Of a stretch of 64,000 bases of DNA, positions 42,542 through 52,662 are shown piece after piece. Source of the stretch: Coriolopsis trogii. Taxonomy: Eukaryota; Basidiomycota; Agaricomycetes; Polyporales; Polyporaceae. The notes under the pieces were generated by a model. That model was not told where the DNA came from. It searched no databases and saw nothing but the letters and a program-made list of their open reading frames with translations. A program made the position numbers and the translations under genes. The DNA lies in NCBI GenBank assembly GCA_020543525.1, contig JAHYIO010000001.1, positions 1,178,001 to 1,242,000 on the forward strand, given 5' to 3'. Each line of letters opens with the position of its first letter. Position 1 is the first letter of the stretch.

Positions 42542-45299
42542 GCGGATATGCCTGAGCCATATAAGTTAATGAGCGCCCTCGTGCGTGCACCCCCGGGAGG
42601 TTTTGATCTGTCAAACAAACTCAACGAGGGCCGCGCCTCCGTGCATGGAAAGGTTCTAAATATTGTGTCTTTATTCACGCCTAGACGAACGACCTCGGAT
42701 GACCGCTACGAAAGAAGGGAGGGGAGATCTGGAGTCTGGGAATATGGAGAGAGGAGATATGTTCGGGGTGGGATGCGTTTACGACATTGTGATGCTTTTG
42801 CGGGTTATTTGGTGTATCGGACTCCGCGTCCTTGGCAAGAAGCGTTCGGTGTTTGTCTCTATATTGCAATTCAAAGATACCAAATGTACGTGTACACCGT
42901 AGCCCGCCTGATGTCCGCCTTCCTCTCACGGGTTTGAAAATCTGGCCGTCCAGACCCTCTGTGATTGTCAATTCTCGGGGTATAAGTCCCCACGAATGAA
43001 TGAACGAGAGGGTGAGCATGTCATAAGCGGGAGCGTGATGTGTTGTGTATGCTCTAAATGACGTCGACGTCCAGAGTGCATGGTTCCTTTGCCTATCCCG
43101 GGACCGAAAGGACGAGTGTGCTTCGGGGGAGACGTGAATAGGGATACCCAGAACGGGGCAAATTTGGTATGCGCTTGGTGGGATGTATCAGTACGAACAC
43201 GGCCGCGAGCATCGCTCGAACCACAAGGGTCCCGAACAGTGCTTCAACTTCTACTGATAGGCTGCAGGTAGAACCGCACCTTCCCAACGGTCCATCAAGG
43301 TAAGACACGCAGAGGATACACGGACCGACCGTATAGCACTCCCGCCGGCTTCTTGGGCAGATGTAAATGAAATCCAGGGCTTCCTGGAATACATACTTGG
43401 GGCCATTGTTTGCAGGTGACTCCCTTTATTACCGCTCAACACGTCAAGGGTCCTCCTCGCTCGTTGTCGGCGACTGACCACTGACCCCGTCTTTCTCGCA
43501 AAAGACCGCGAGGACGCTCGTCAGGCTCGCAGCAAATGGACATGTGGTCTGGGAAGCCAAATGTCCGCATATTCGATTGCCTTGCTAGAGCAGCCGGCGG
43601 TACTGTCCCAGAAAAGCAATTGGAGAAGCGAAGCAAGGATCTGTGCGCTCTCGATATTCGGTCAGCTGGTAGAAGACTGGTGGCATGGAGGTCTGTTCTT
43701 TCATACATCATCCTGTAGGCGAGTGGCTCAAACCCACATCCAGGAGCGCCCCGATAAAGCGTACAGGTTGCTCCAAACATAGCGATCCGCCCCACCACGC
43801 GGCGCAGTGGCTGGAGTCTCGCGGGGCACTTGGGCGCGAGAGCGTTCCCCAATAGGCCCGATAGCAGCGGAAGCGAGCGCATCGCCCGGACGTCGTGCTC
43901 TTGTTGTGAGATATGAGAGCGCGATCGAGTGCCATCCTGTGCATACACAAAGGCGCCGCCTGTCAGCGAAGGATGAAGAGTCAAGGTGACCCTGCTGAGA
44001 CGACCGGCGGGGTAGTGTACTTGAGAATGCACTTACTAGGAACGGTGTCACCACTCGCGCTGGACACGGCTGGATATGGTCCGATGTCGGACGGACCAAC
44101 GGGGGACGCGCCTACTTGGCGAGATCATAATATGCGTTGAGCTACTTTGGAAGAGACGCCAAGATCATAGTACGTTCTGCAAACTGAGGCGGTTAGTGCG
44201 CTGACGTCTGGACGGTGCCTGCTATGGAAGGCAACACTCAGCGGAGCTTTACGATCCATCAGGGCATCCACGTACCTGCCCAGAATCATCGGACTAAGGG
44301 TCCTCCAATCTCTCACCGTACCGCGTCGTACAGACCGGAGCCTAGGCAGACACGGCCGGGGCACACATGGTACTGTATCGCAATACGTATGCACGGCGAT
44401 GCCGCCGGAGGCTCTCTGCATAACCAAGGTCTCACCACGGCCGGCTCGTATGCCGCATAGTCGACGAGAGGGTTGGCATCTGCGGCGGTACGCCCAAAGC
44501 ACAGGCCACGTTCGACACCGTAGCGTGGCATCTGTGACAGACCGAGTAAGCCTACTTATGCGTGGTGGTCAAGCCGACTTGTGTATTACTACGCACCTTA
44601 CCACAGCAACGTCTTCGCCTACCGCAGAAACTGCATGACACATATATCCCGTACACAGCACCTTTCTCACCCCTCTGCAGGCTGCAGCTACAGCAGTGCT
44701 GGTCCAACGCACTTGCTGCGATAGTACGTCCGACCCCCTGATGCGTTCCTTCTCAACCCCAACAGAGTCCGAGGTGCCAGGCAGGATCCGTGGGTGCCAC
44801 GCCAAGCGCACCGGTGAGAACGGCGCGAGCACATATAGAACGACGCGCCGCGGCCGTCGCAGGGGGACACGTTTGACTTTGACTACCGGCGTGCATGGAG
44901 TCTAACGCGAGCTAATCGATGGAAGCTCGGTGGGTAAGAATAGACCAAGACACGGCAGCAGTCTGACTCCTCCATCTCCTCTTGTGTCGTGCGTCCCGCA
45001 CGCCATATGTCGGACAGATAACGACTCGGGCTCGGACCCGGGCCTGCACGGCGCACCGGCGCGGAGTGCTGCTTGTGCTGTGGACTTCTAGTACAATGCA
45101 TTGTACGCGGGGCACAGATTACACTGAACAGGCAGCACGACAGGAACCCAGAGAGTACATCCTATGAACAAAACAGAGTGAGAGTCGGGCGAGTACACAA
45201 ACGAAATAAGGCTGAATTAACGTAATCGTACAAGAGGATCGCACACGTCGATAGCAAGTGAATCGCGAAAGCAATAAATAGCATGCCAAGACGGCCGTG
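42542..45299. other. Gene-free 2.8 kb region
   Basis: I find no supported gene, tRNA or repeat. The longest frame (minus, 43436-44032) lacks an ATG near its start, has no family signal, and overlaps other frames. The region separates the chitinase 3' end from an orphan gene's 3' end, so no promoter is required here. Confidence 0.45.
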
Positions 45300-46285
45300 T
45301 CATCGCTCTCGGGAGAGCATGGACGTGCTCCTTTCCGAACTTGTGTTCCGTTTCGGAGCATCGTCCTCCTGCGCACTCGAGTTGAGCAGAAGAGAGTTGA
45401 TCGCCATGCTCTCGCGTGAGCGAGGCGAGCCGCCGCTGCTGTGCGCAGAGGACGTGGAGGAGTATGGCGAAGGAGGAAGTTCGTGCGGTTGTGCGGATGA
45501 TGGCTCCTGGGACGGGGAGGTCCGCGTGCGGATGCGAGGAGCAGGCGAGATGGAGGTCCGGCGACGTTTGCGCTGACTGGATGAGGTATACGAGCTGTGC
45601 TCGCGGCCTTGCTCAGTCATAGAGGATGTCGATTCCGCTCGATGATGACCCCGATGGATGTGATCATGATGCAACGGCTGAGAGACTGGTTGATGTGGTG
45701 AGTGCTGATAGGATGCGGGGGGAGATGGAAAGTGGTGGGCGTGCGAGTACAGTTGGGCGTGATGGCTGTCCGGTACGTGCAAAGGAGCAAGCGGAGATGC
45801 TGCTGGGACCTGGGGTGCTTGATAAATGTCAAGCATTGTGCGATGCAATGTGGCAAGAGCGGCAATTCGCTACAGAAAAATAAAGAGATAGCCATATGGA
45901 TCAGAAGAGTTGGACAGGTATGATGCATACATCAGACTGACCTGGTCTTCGGAGCTCTTCGCATTGAGCATGGCAAGCAACATCTCTCTGTCGCCGTCGC
46001 CGCGCGCCTTGTATGCTTCGAGTATTTCTCGCAAGGTTGGCGGAGGCGGCTGGGCTGCGTGTGAGTGACTGTATGCGGTAGGCCAAGGGCTTGGCTGCGT
46101 ACCTGTTCCAGGACACGCCAAGAGGAGGTGACGATGGCCTTCATGGTCGCTTCGAGCGGAGAGAGGGAGAGGCGGTGGCGGGGGAAGGAGGGCTCTGGCG
46201 AGAGAGGAGGATTGGGCGGGGATGGGAGGCTGCTCATGGGCAGGGGGAGGGCAGGGAGGGGCAGTCGGGCTTGGTGATGGTGCAT
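45300..46285 (-). CDS. Orphan basic/Ser-rich protein with a helical core
   Basis: I do not recognise the family. Exons 46285-46103, 46049-45942 and 45869-45300 join in phase to 286 residues; the start is the ATG at 46285 (MHHHQARLP). The first 50 residues are Pro/Leu/Ser-rich. The centre (about 62-125) is an uninterrupted helix-type stretch: PPPPTLREILEAYKARGDGD, MLLAMLNAKSSEDQ, RIAALATLHRTMLDIYQ. The remainder is His/Ser/Pro-rich with a strong basic cluster (SSQRKRRRTS) resembling a nuclear localisation signal, and ends MLSRER. The acceptor at 46050 is chosen over the one five bases earlier because only it keeps the helical frame. A nuclear regulatory role is a guess from composition. Confidence 0.65.
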
Positions 46286-47548
46286 TATGTGGAGACTGCG
46301 TATTTGAGCAGCACTTGCCAAGTCAAAGCACTATCTTTGACACTCCGTCTCGAGAGTCCATCGAGTAATTTTAGCCTGCCAAGACTTGCTCGGAACCCAT
46401 CCCACCGCGTCCCCTCCGCACCCTCCCCGGACGCTCGCCAGCCCGTCGTGCGGCCACTCCGCGTCTTCGGCGACACCCCGAGCATGCTGCAGGATCGGTG
46501 CCCATCGCCGGGGCAGGGGGCAGGCGCAGGTCGAGCAGGATGGAGGTCGGCAACAACGAGAGTGGTGGCGTCTGCTCAAAATAAGCATTGGCGGTGTTCC
46601 TATTCTTGGACACACTTGGGCTTGGCATTCTCAAAAGAGCAACCGGGCCTTGTCATTCTACTTATCGTCCATTCAATCATGTCCTATTCTTGGCCTCTCC
46701 CTCCTCTCTCTGCCATCTCGACCCTCTTCTCGCCTGCGCACTCCTCCTTTCCGAGGACCTACTATGGTCGGGGATGTCTTCGTGTGCCGCGTATTCGCCG
46801 CCTCATGCACTCGTACTGCATCGCATCATGTGCATCTACCCCTCTGACCTTCCAACATCATCATCATTTGCATATGTTCAGAAATAACTCCGTCACTGCC
46901 AAGCTTCAGCCAAGTGCGCTCCATGTCTTCCCCATTCCCGCATTTCCCCGTCCACTATTCGTGCGTGCACATATAGAGCATCTGACACATTTCTTCCGCG
47001 CATTCGCTCCTTTCACCACAGTAATTATATGCACTTTCTCAATCACCTGTTTCGAGTTCGAATACGCAAAGCGTCAAACATCGACGTAAATGCGAACAAT
47101 CCGCCGCATGCGCCCCGACTTGGCGCCATGCCCAAGCATGTGTCGTCCCAGATTCCTCCGAGTGTCCATACTTTGCGATCTCACAGGCGAGCTGTGTGCA
47201 TGTGAGGCCGGGAGGTCCGACTGAGCTAAGAACTCACCCGCAAGCATAAGTCGACTTGCGCCTTGACTCGTTCCAGGTTCATGACATTTACTCGACTCCT
47301 GTCCAATCGTTCGACCATGATTGACTTGGCGAGTCATCATGTTAAGTCAAGGGCGTCGCTGGGCGTCGGCGTGTGACTCTGTTCCCGCCACATGACCGTG
47401 CCTCAACGCGTCTCCGGCGCTTGTGGCTATAGCGGCCAGAAATGCATTCTGACTCTTACCGTCTTCGCTTCCGCCTCCACATTGCCCTTGCACATAAGTA
47501 CTCAGCTAGCTCTGGTTTCTGACTATCGTGCGCCCTTCTGCAATCGAC
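46286..47548. other. Divergent intergenic region, orphan gene / F-box gene
   Basis: These 1.26 kb carry the promoters of two divergent genes. A 332-codon plus-strand frame beginning at 46091 overlaps the orphan gene antisense and shows no protein family features. Nothing else is supported. Confidence 0.5.
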
Positions 47549-49343
47549 ATGTCTTTCCACAAACTGCCGTCCGACCTCTTTCACGAGATTCTCGCGAGTG
47601 TACCCGACTTGCCTACACTGTCTGCCGCAATCCGCATCTCCAAGAACCACTATGATGTGTTCAAGGCACATCCCAAATCCATCATCCGTGCCGTCTTGGA
47701 GAACTGCACAGGCGGTGCTGTGGGACCAGCGGCCAGACTAGCGCAGTGGAGGCATCAAGTGTATCTGCACGATACCTACAACGTCGCCAAGACATTACCG
47801 GGCGAAACCTTCTACGAAGATTCAAGTTGGACGCCCCCTGGGCATGTTGTGAAGTTCCTCTCCAAGCAGCATGAAGCCACCTCTACGTTGCGTGACTTCT
47901 ACAGCCAAAGGTATACTCCGCGCCTCCTCGTCCCAGATTCTTTCTGGGTCGTTGCAGCCCGCTGACACGGCTAATCACGAAGGCACAAAGACCGCTCTTC
48001 GCCTACAAGCAAGCTCGACTGGGATGAGTCGCATCGGTTTGAGCGGGCGATGTACCGGTACTGGTTATGTCGCGACATGCTTGAGAGGGGTGTGTTCGAG
48101 CTAGATATGGACGACTTCATAGATGACGACGAGGATGACTTCGACGATGACGCCTTCGAAGAACGCAAACTGGAACATTTCAACTCTGGCTTCAAAGGCT
48201 TGCTCGACGCGTTCTCGACAGATGAACTCCTGGAAATCCTCAACGTCGCTGCTTTCTGCCGCGCCACGGCAAAGTGGCAAGGTCAAGCGTACTACCCTGG
48301 TAAGTGCTTGGTTCCTACTTGACTTCACTTTGCGCTAATGACGGACGCTCTTCGCAGATGTGTACACGCACGACGATGCAGATCCTATCTCTTTGGCAAA
48401 CAACTTCGCTGACAAACGTGTCAGCGAGTGGTATGACGCCTCTTGGGAGGAGGTTCAGCGAGTTATCATCGACATACTAGTGTGTCGCAAGATAAAGGAG
48501 GAAGACATCGATAGCAAGGTCTCAAAGGCCATAGTGAAGGAAGTCGCGGGGGCCAACGACTTGTGTGCGTATGCTGTTTTTCTGTCTGATCCACACCCGG
48601 ACTGACGTCGCTACCCAGGCTCTCGTTGTAGCCGTATAGGCGGCGTGGAGCTGATAGGGCCTGCGAGTGAGTGGTTCGCGAAACGGTGCTTGGGTTCGAG
48701 GTCACTCACGCTGCTTCAGATATCTCGCTACTCTCCGGCATCCTCTCATTCAACGAGCGCGTAGCCCTGCTGCCCGGTATGCTCTCCCGAAACAGAGATG
48801 AATGGCGTCAGTTGGCAAATTACATCTACTCTGATGGGGGCAAACGTGCAGTATCCGATGCGGACCTCTTCAAGGAGCTGGTCGATATCACCCCGGATGA
48901 TAATGACGAGATAGATGGATGGTCAAAAGATGGCGAATACTGCCTGGCTTGCATCAAAGACCTCTTCAGGAAACGGTTCATGCTCTGGTGGCGGCAAACA
49001 AAGCAGAAGAGTACGTCTGTGGCTGGCATATCCTCAGTGTGCCTTAGCTTCCGAATCTGACGGTGGACGTATCACAGATGGCATGCTCGTTCCCGATGAT
49101 TGCTGGTACGAACTCTCTTCCTTCCCCGCGGGCATAGAGCTCAGCAGACCTCGCTGATAGGTACGGCTACAACTGTCGGACGATGACGCACCGGTCGGCC
49201 CACGCAACTAAGCTGAATGTCCGTTTTCTGTGCATTGTCTACTGCTTCCTGCTGAGACTTTCACACAGCATCTCTGTGTCCCTACGCGCGGTGAGGACCC
49301 GAAGGCTCCCAAGACTGCTACCAATAGTCAAGCACCGAACTGA
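47549..49343 (+). CDS. F-box-like protein (basidiomycete-type)
   Basis: Exons 47549-47910, 47983-48299, 48358-48564, 48619-48666, 48720-49010, 49078-49105, 49161-49218 and 49269-49343 encode 461 residues. The first 45 residues (KLPSDLFHEILASVPDLPTLSAAIRISK) match the start of an F-box, with the usual LP at positions 6-7. An acidic run follows exon 1 (DMDDFIDDDEDDFDDDAFEE), and the C-terminus is Cys/His-containing (WYGYNCRTMTHRSAHATKLN, HLCVPTRG). F-box proteins recruit substrates to SCF ubiquitin ligases, but many fungal lineage-specific ones have no known target and no visible repeat domain; that is the case here. The last three exons are short (28, 58 and 75 bases) and fit only in this phase. 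Confidence 0.72.
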
Positions 49344-49791
49344 ACGGGAAGGTCGTGTAGTGGTCCTTGAACCATCGCTGAAAGATATCAGTGGTTCTGA
49401 CATTTTCTCGTTCCGGAAGCTTGTTTCTTTCGGACGTGACACCAAGGCTGTAGTTGTGGCGTTGTTACCCTTCTGTCTACTTCTCAGTGTGCCTCACGTC
49501 CATCGTATCTATCTGCCCATGTCGTTAGCACCTTTGTGCATCGATATGGCCGTATGAGGTAGCGAAGGATGCAACCCAAGTTTGGGTTTCGGAGCAGTGT
49601 CTTGTTGTACACATGATTATGGGCGCTTCTTTGTTCCGCACTTTCACGCCGCCACCCAATGCGACCGCTCCCTCACCTCGATGTCGATGGCATAGGCAAA
49701 CATTGCACCATATGCATCCCTCCGGTCCAGCCTGAACCTCACATCTGCAAGCTAGTGAACGCTTCAAGGCTCCAACCTACCAGAGCGCATC
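49344..49791. other. Intergenic region, F-box gene / aps3
   Basis: These 448 bases between two plus-strand genes carry the 3' end of one and the promoter of the next. No ORF or repeat is supported. Confidence 0.45.
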
Positions 49792-50742
49792 ATGATACAC
49801 GCCGTACTCATCTGTCCGCCCATCCCCCTTCTCGTCTTGCATCGCCCTTTGCTCACACCTTGGCCTCTGCTTTTGCCTTTCCAGTCAACACCTCGGGCGT
49901 GCCTCGCCTGACCAAATTCTACTCGCCCATCCACCAGTCGGCGCAGACCCTGGTCGAGAAGATCTACGCCCTCGTCTCCCGGCGGCCCGCGGGCCTGTGC
50001 AACTTCCTGGACGCGCCCGAGCTCGAGGCGTTCTTGAAGCCGAAGGCGGGGGACGAGGAGCGGCTGAGGGTCGTGTACAGGAGCTATGCGACGCTGCACT
50101 TTGTGTTCGTCGTGGATAGCGCGGAGAGCGAGCTCGGGATACTGGATCTCATCCAGGTGCGTGTGTGCCTCTTGCCCAGCGCATGACACCGCGTCGCGCG
50201 GTTCTGTCTGGAGTGCTCTGGAGTGAAGAGGGAAGATGCGAGTACTGCTCGCCGGATCATTTGCAGGTGTTCGTCGAGTCCCTCGACAGTGCGTTCGAGA
50301 ACGTGTGCGAGCTCGACCTGGTCTTCCACTTTGACGAGGTGCGTTACCGTTCCGTTCCCCCGAGGTCGGAAATGCATGTCATATTGATGGCCATGGCTCT
50401 TCGCCCCTTCGAAGGCCCATCACATCCTCGCTGAAATCATACAAGGCGGTCTCGTACTCGAAACGAACGTTAACGAGATCGACCGTGCCGGTGCGTGTTC
50501 CTACCGACATTGCTCCGGGTACATACTGAACGCACGCCGTATCTTTTTGCATCCTCCTTCCGCCCTCCTCCTGGGTCCACGTTGCTCTAGTCCAAGACGC
50601 GGCAAAGGCACGGAAAGAGTCGTTTGCGTCCGCCAATCCGCTAGCACTTGGCGGCGGTGGAGCGGTCGGTTCTCGCAGCGCGGGGCTGCAAACGCCCTTG
50701 GGCTGGCTCGCAGGCAGGCTCACGGGGGTAGGTGCGAGGTAG
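49792..50742 (+). CDS. aps3: AP-3 adaptor complex sigma subunit
   Basis: Exons 49792-49813, 49885-50156, 50267-50338, 50415-50490 and 50591-50742 encode 197 residues. The longin-type sigma fold is clear: MIHAVLIFNTSGVPRLTKFY, then VYRSYATLHFVFVVDSAESE, LGILDLIQVFVESLDSAFEN, VCELDLVFHFDE and GGLVLETNVNEI. The arginine/lysine-containing CNFLDAPELEAFL replaces the AP-1/AP-2 counterpart and fits AP-3. AP-3 sorts cargo from the Golgi or endosome directly to the vacuole. The first exon is only 22 bases. The C-terminal 45 residues are Gly/Ala-rich and poorly conserved in the family. Confidence 0.93.
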
Positions 50743-51178
50743 GACCCTTGGGCACGGTGTACCGCGAGGATGGATCAACACGCAATCTGTTATGGAACCG
50801 TTGATTCGTCTGCCTGGAATACTTAGTCCCGAAACCGGGGGACTGCTCGCACGCTCGATGGGGCTACGACATATGGAGTATACGGACCCGGAAAGAACGA
50901 CAGTACCCTTGGATCGTTCACAACATCTCTGGCGGCCGAAATGTGTAGTCCCAATGTACTCTGTCGTCACCTTGTATTTCAGTCGTAGATCAGCGTGTAT
51001 GTGAATTCATACAGGATTGGAAGAACTCCTCTCGTAAAGCATCCATGAGGTCGAAATGTGCATGTCAAGGCGTACCTTATGAAGGAGTTGCATGAAACGT
51101 GGTAACGCTGACTTTTGTAACTACATGCGTCGACCTTGCGTGTGGACATCACAGTGCTGCAAGAAGAGCTTCTTCCAG
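50743..51178. other. Convergent intergenic region, aps3 / med6
   Basis: These 436 bases between two convergent 3' ends hold no coding or structural signal that I can support. Confidence 0.5.
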
Positions 51179-52363
51179 TTACGAAGTAGGTGGAAGGGTT
51201 GTCGTCCCTAGGCCGCGAGGATAGGTGAGTTCAGAGTGGCCTGACATGTGGCGGGTTGACTTACGCTTCTTCTTCTTCTTACCGCCCCCGGGCGGACCTT
51301 TCGCAGGTGGCTCTTGAGGCGTTGGTGCAATGGAGGGTGCCCTCGTCGAAAGTCCACCCGGACCAGGTGCCGGTGTGACAGACGATCGGCCTGCTGTCGC
51401 TGCAGCAGGCGTTTCGGGCACAGGCTCCTCGGAAGTCGCTGCCGGTAATTGAAAGGACTCTCGGGCGTGGACAGCAGTCGTGCGCATGGCATTGAAGAGC
51501 AACATGTTGTTCTGTAGCCGCTTCGAGTCCGGAGAGGCTGTGGCCAGTCCGCCGCGTGCACCTGGTATGTCCTCGGTGTCTTGGGTCTCGGGAGCTGTAT
51601 CACCCTCCTGGGTACGCTTCTTGGCTGAGCTGTCACCGGATGACGGCTCGACGATGGGCCACACAAAGCCTGTGCGCGGCGTGTAAGCCGGCCTGTGTGA
51701 TCGGAGGACGTCGAGCGACTTTTGGAGCGATTGCAGGGACGTGAGCTGCAATCCGAGGTGAGGTGACCGTTAGCATGATAATGACGCTCTGCCAGGATAC
51801 ACTCACGAGGCGGTTGGAGACGAGAGTGTATACATCTGGAGATTGATAGATACGGTTGTTCAAAATAAAGTATACAGCCAGCGGCCGGACTGTGCAATCG
51901 GCAGGCTCAGAATAGTTGGGAAAACCCAGACTTACCTGGTCACTCACCTTCGTCTGGTGAGAGACGTTCTCGCTTGTGAATTATAAACAGCGATGGCGGC
52001 TCGGCATGTACGAGAGCAAATTCGATGCCAGTGAAACGCCTAAAGATATGCCATGGCCAATTAGAACTGGACATTGCGCATGGCAGGCCGCGTACTTGAG
52101 CTCTTCGGCCTCGTTGACCAATGGCTGGCCAGTATGCATGGTCTGCATACGTAGAACCTGGTTATTGCTCTGCTTATCGTAGAACATGGACGTGGTGAAA
52201 TAGTCAAACGCGTTTTCTGTGGTGAGAGGACCATGTGCCTAAGACAGCAGTGTGAATATCTGGCGCGGCGCTGGATGATAGGGCGCGAAAGGACCTGTAT
52301 CCACTCGTGCCAGATGAAGAACCGATGGCTGTAGTCGTCTGGCGGGTGCAAGTCGATGTCCAT
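51179..52363 (-). CDS. med6: Mediator complex subunit 6
   Basis: Exons 52363-52295, 52238-52096, 52039-51948, 51889-51807, 51745-51265 and 51207-51179 encode 298 residues. The Med6 domain is complete: FIWHEWIQAHGPLTTENAFD, YFTTSMFYDKQSNNQVLRMQ, FTGIEFALVHAEPPSLFIIH, VRPLAVYFILNNRIYQSPDV, and LTSLQSLQKSLDVL with RPAYTPRTGFVWP. Med6 belongs to the Mediator head module and contacts RNA polymerase II. After the domain comes a disordered Pro/Ser/Thr/Ala tail ending in a Gly-Lys run (GGGKKKK). The final intron (51208-51264) is 57 bases and stop-free; it has a consensus GTAAGT donor, so I splice it out. The gene is head to head with the NRAMP gene. Confidence 0.93.
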
Positions 52364-52662
52364 GGCGAGAGCGACGCGTCGAGGAGGAGGCCCGCGACGA
52401 TGGTGGTGGTTTGGACGAAAGCGGAGGACGGGCCCGGGGGTGTGGCTTGTACGCGATTGGAGGCGGCCCGGGCGAACGCGTCAAGGCGCGTCCCACAGTG
52501 GACGGCGAGCTCTCCCACTGACCACCACCGGTCGGGCTGCAGTGAGAATGGCCAGAGAGCCGCTACCGCTCTCCTGTTTCTATCCGTTCTCCTGGTCCAG
52601 ACAAGTACTCCCGCCCGCCATGCAAGCCCCGGGCCAGCTCCTCCCTCCCGTTTCTCCTCCAA
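52364..52662. promoter_or_regulatory. Bidirectional promoter region, med6 / NRAMP transporter
   Basis: The start codons are 299 bases apart. TCTCC-rich sequence precedes the NRAMP start on the plus strand. No TATA box is seen. Confidence 0.5.

Noticed and set aside
43436..44032. Minus-strand 198-codon open frame in the 42.5-45.3 kb gap
   Set aside because: It begins with a non-ATG codon, overlaps other frames and has random-looking composition.
46091..47089. Plus-strand 332-codon open frame
   Set aside because: It runs antisense to exon 1 of the orphan gene, has no family features and is composed of Pro/Ser/Arg shadow sequence from a pyrimidine-rich region.
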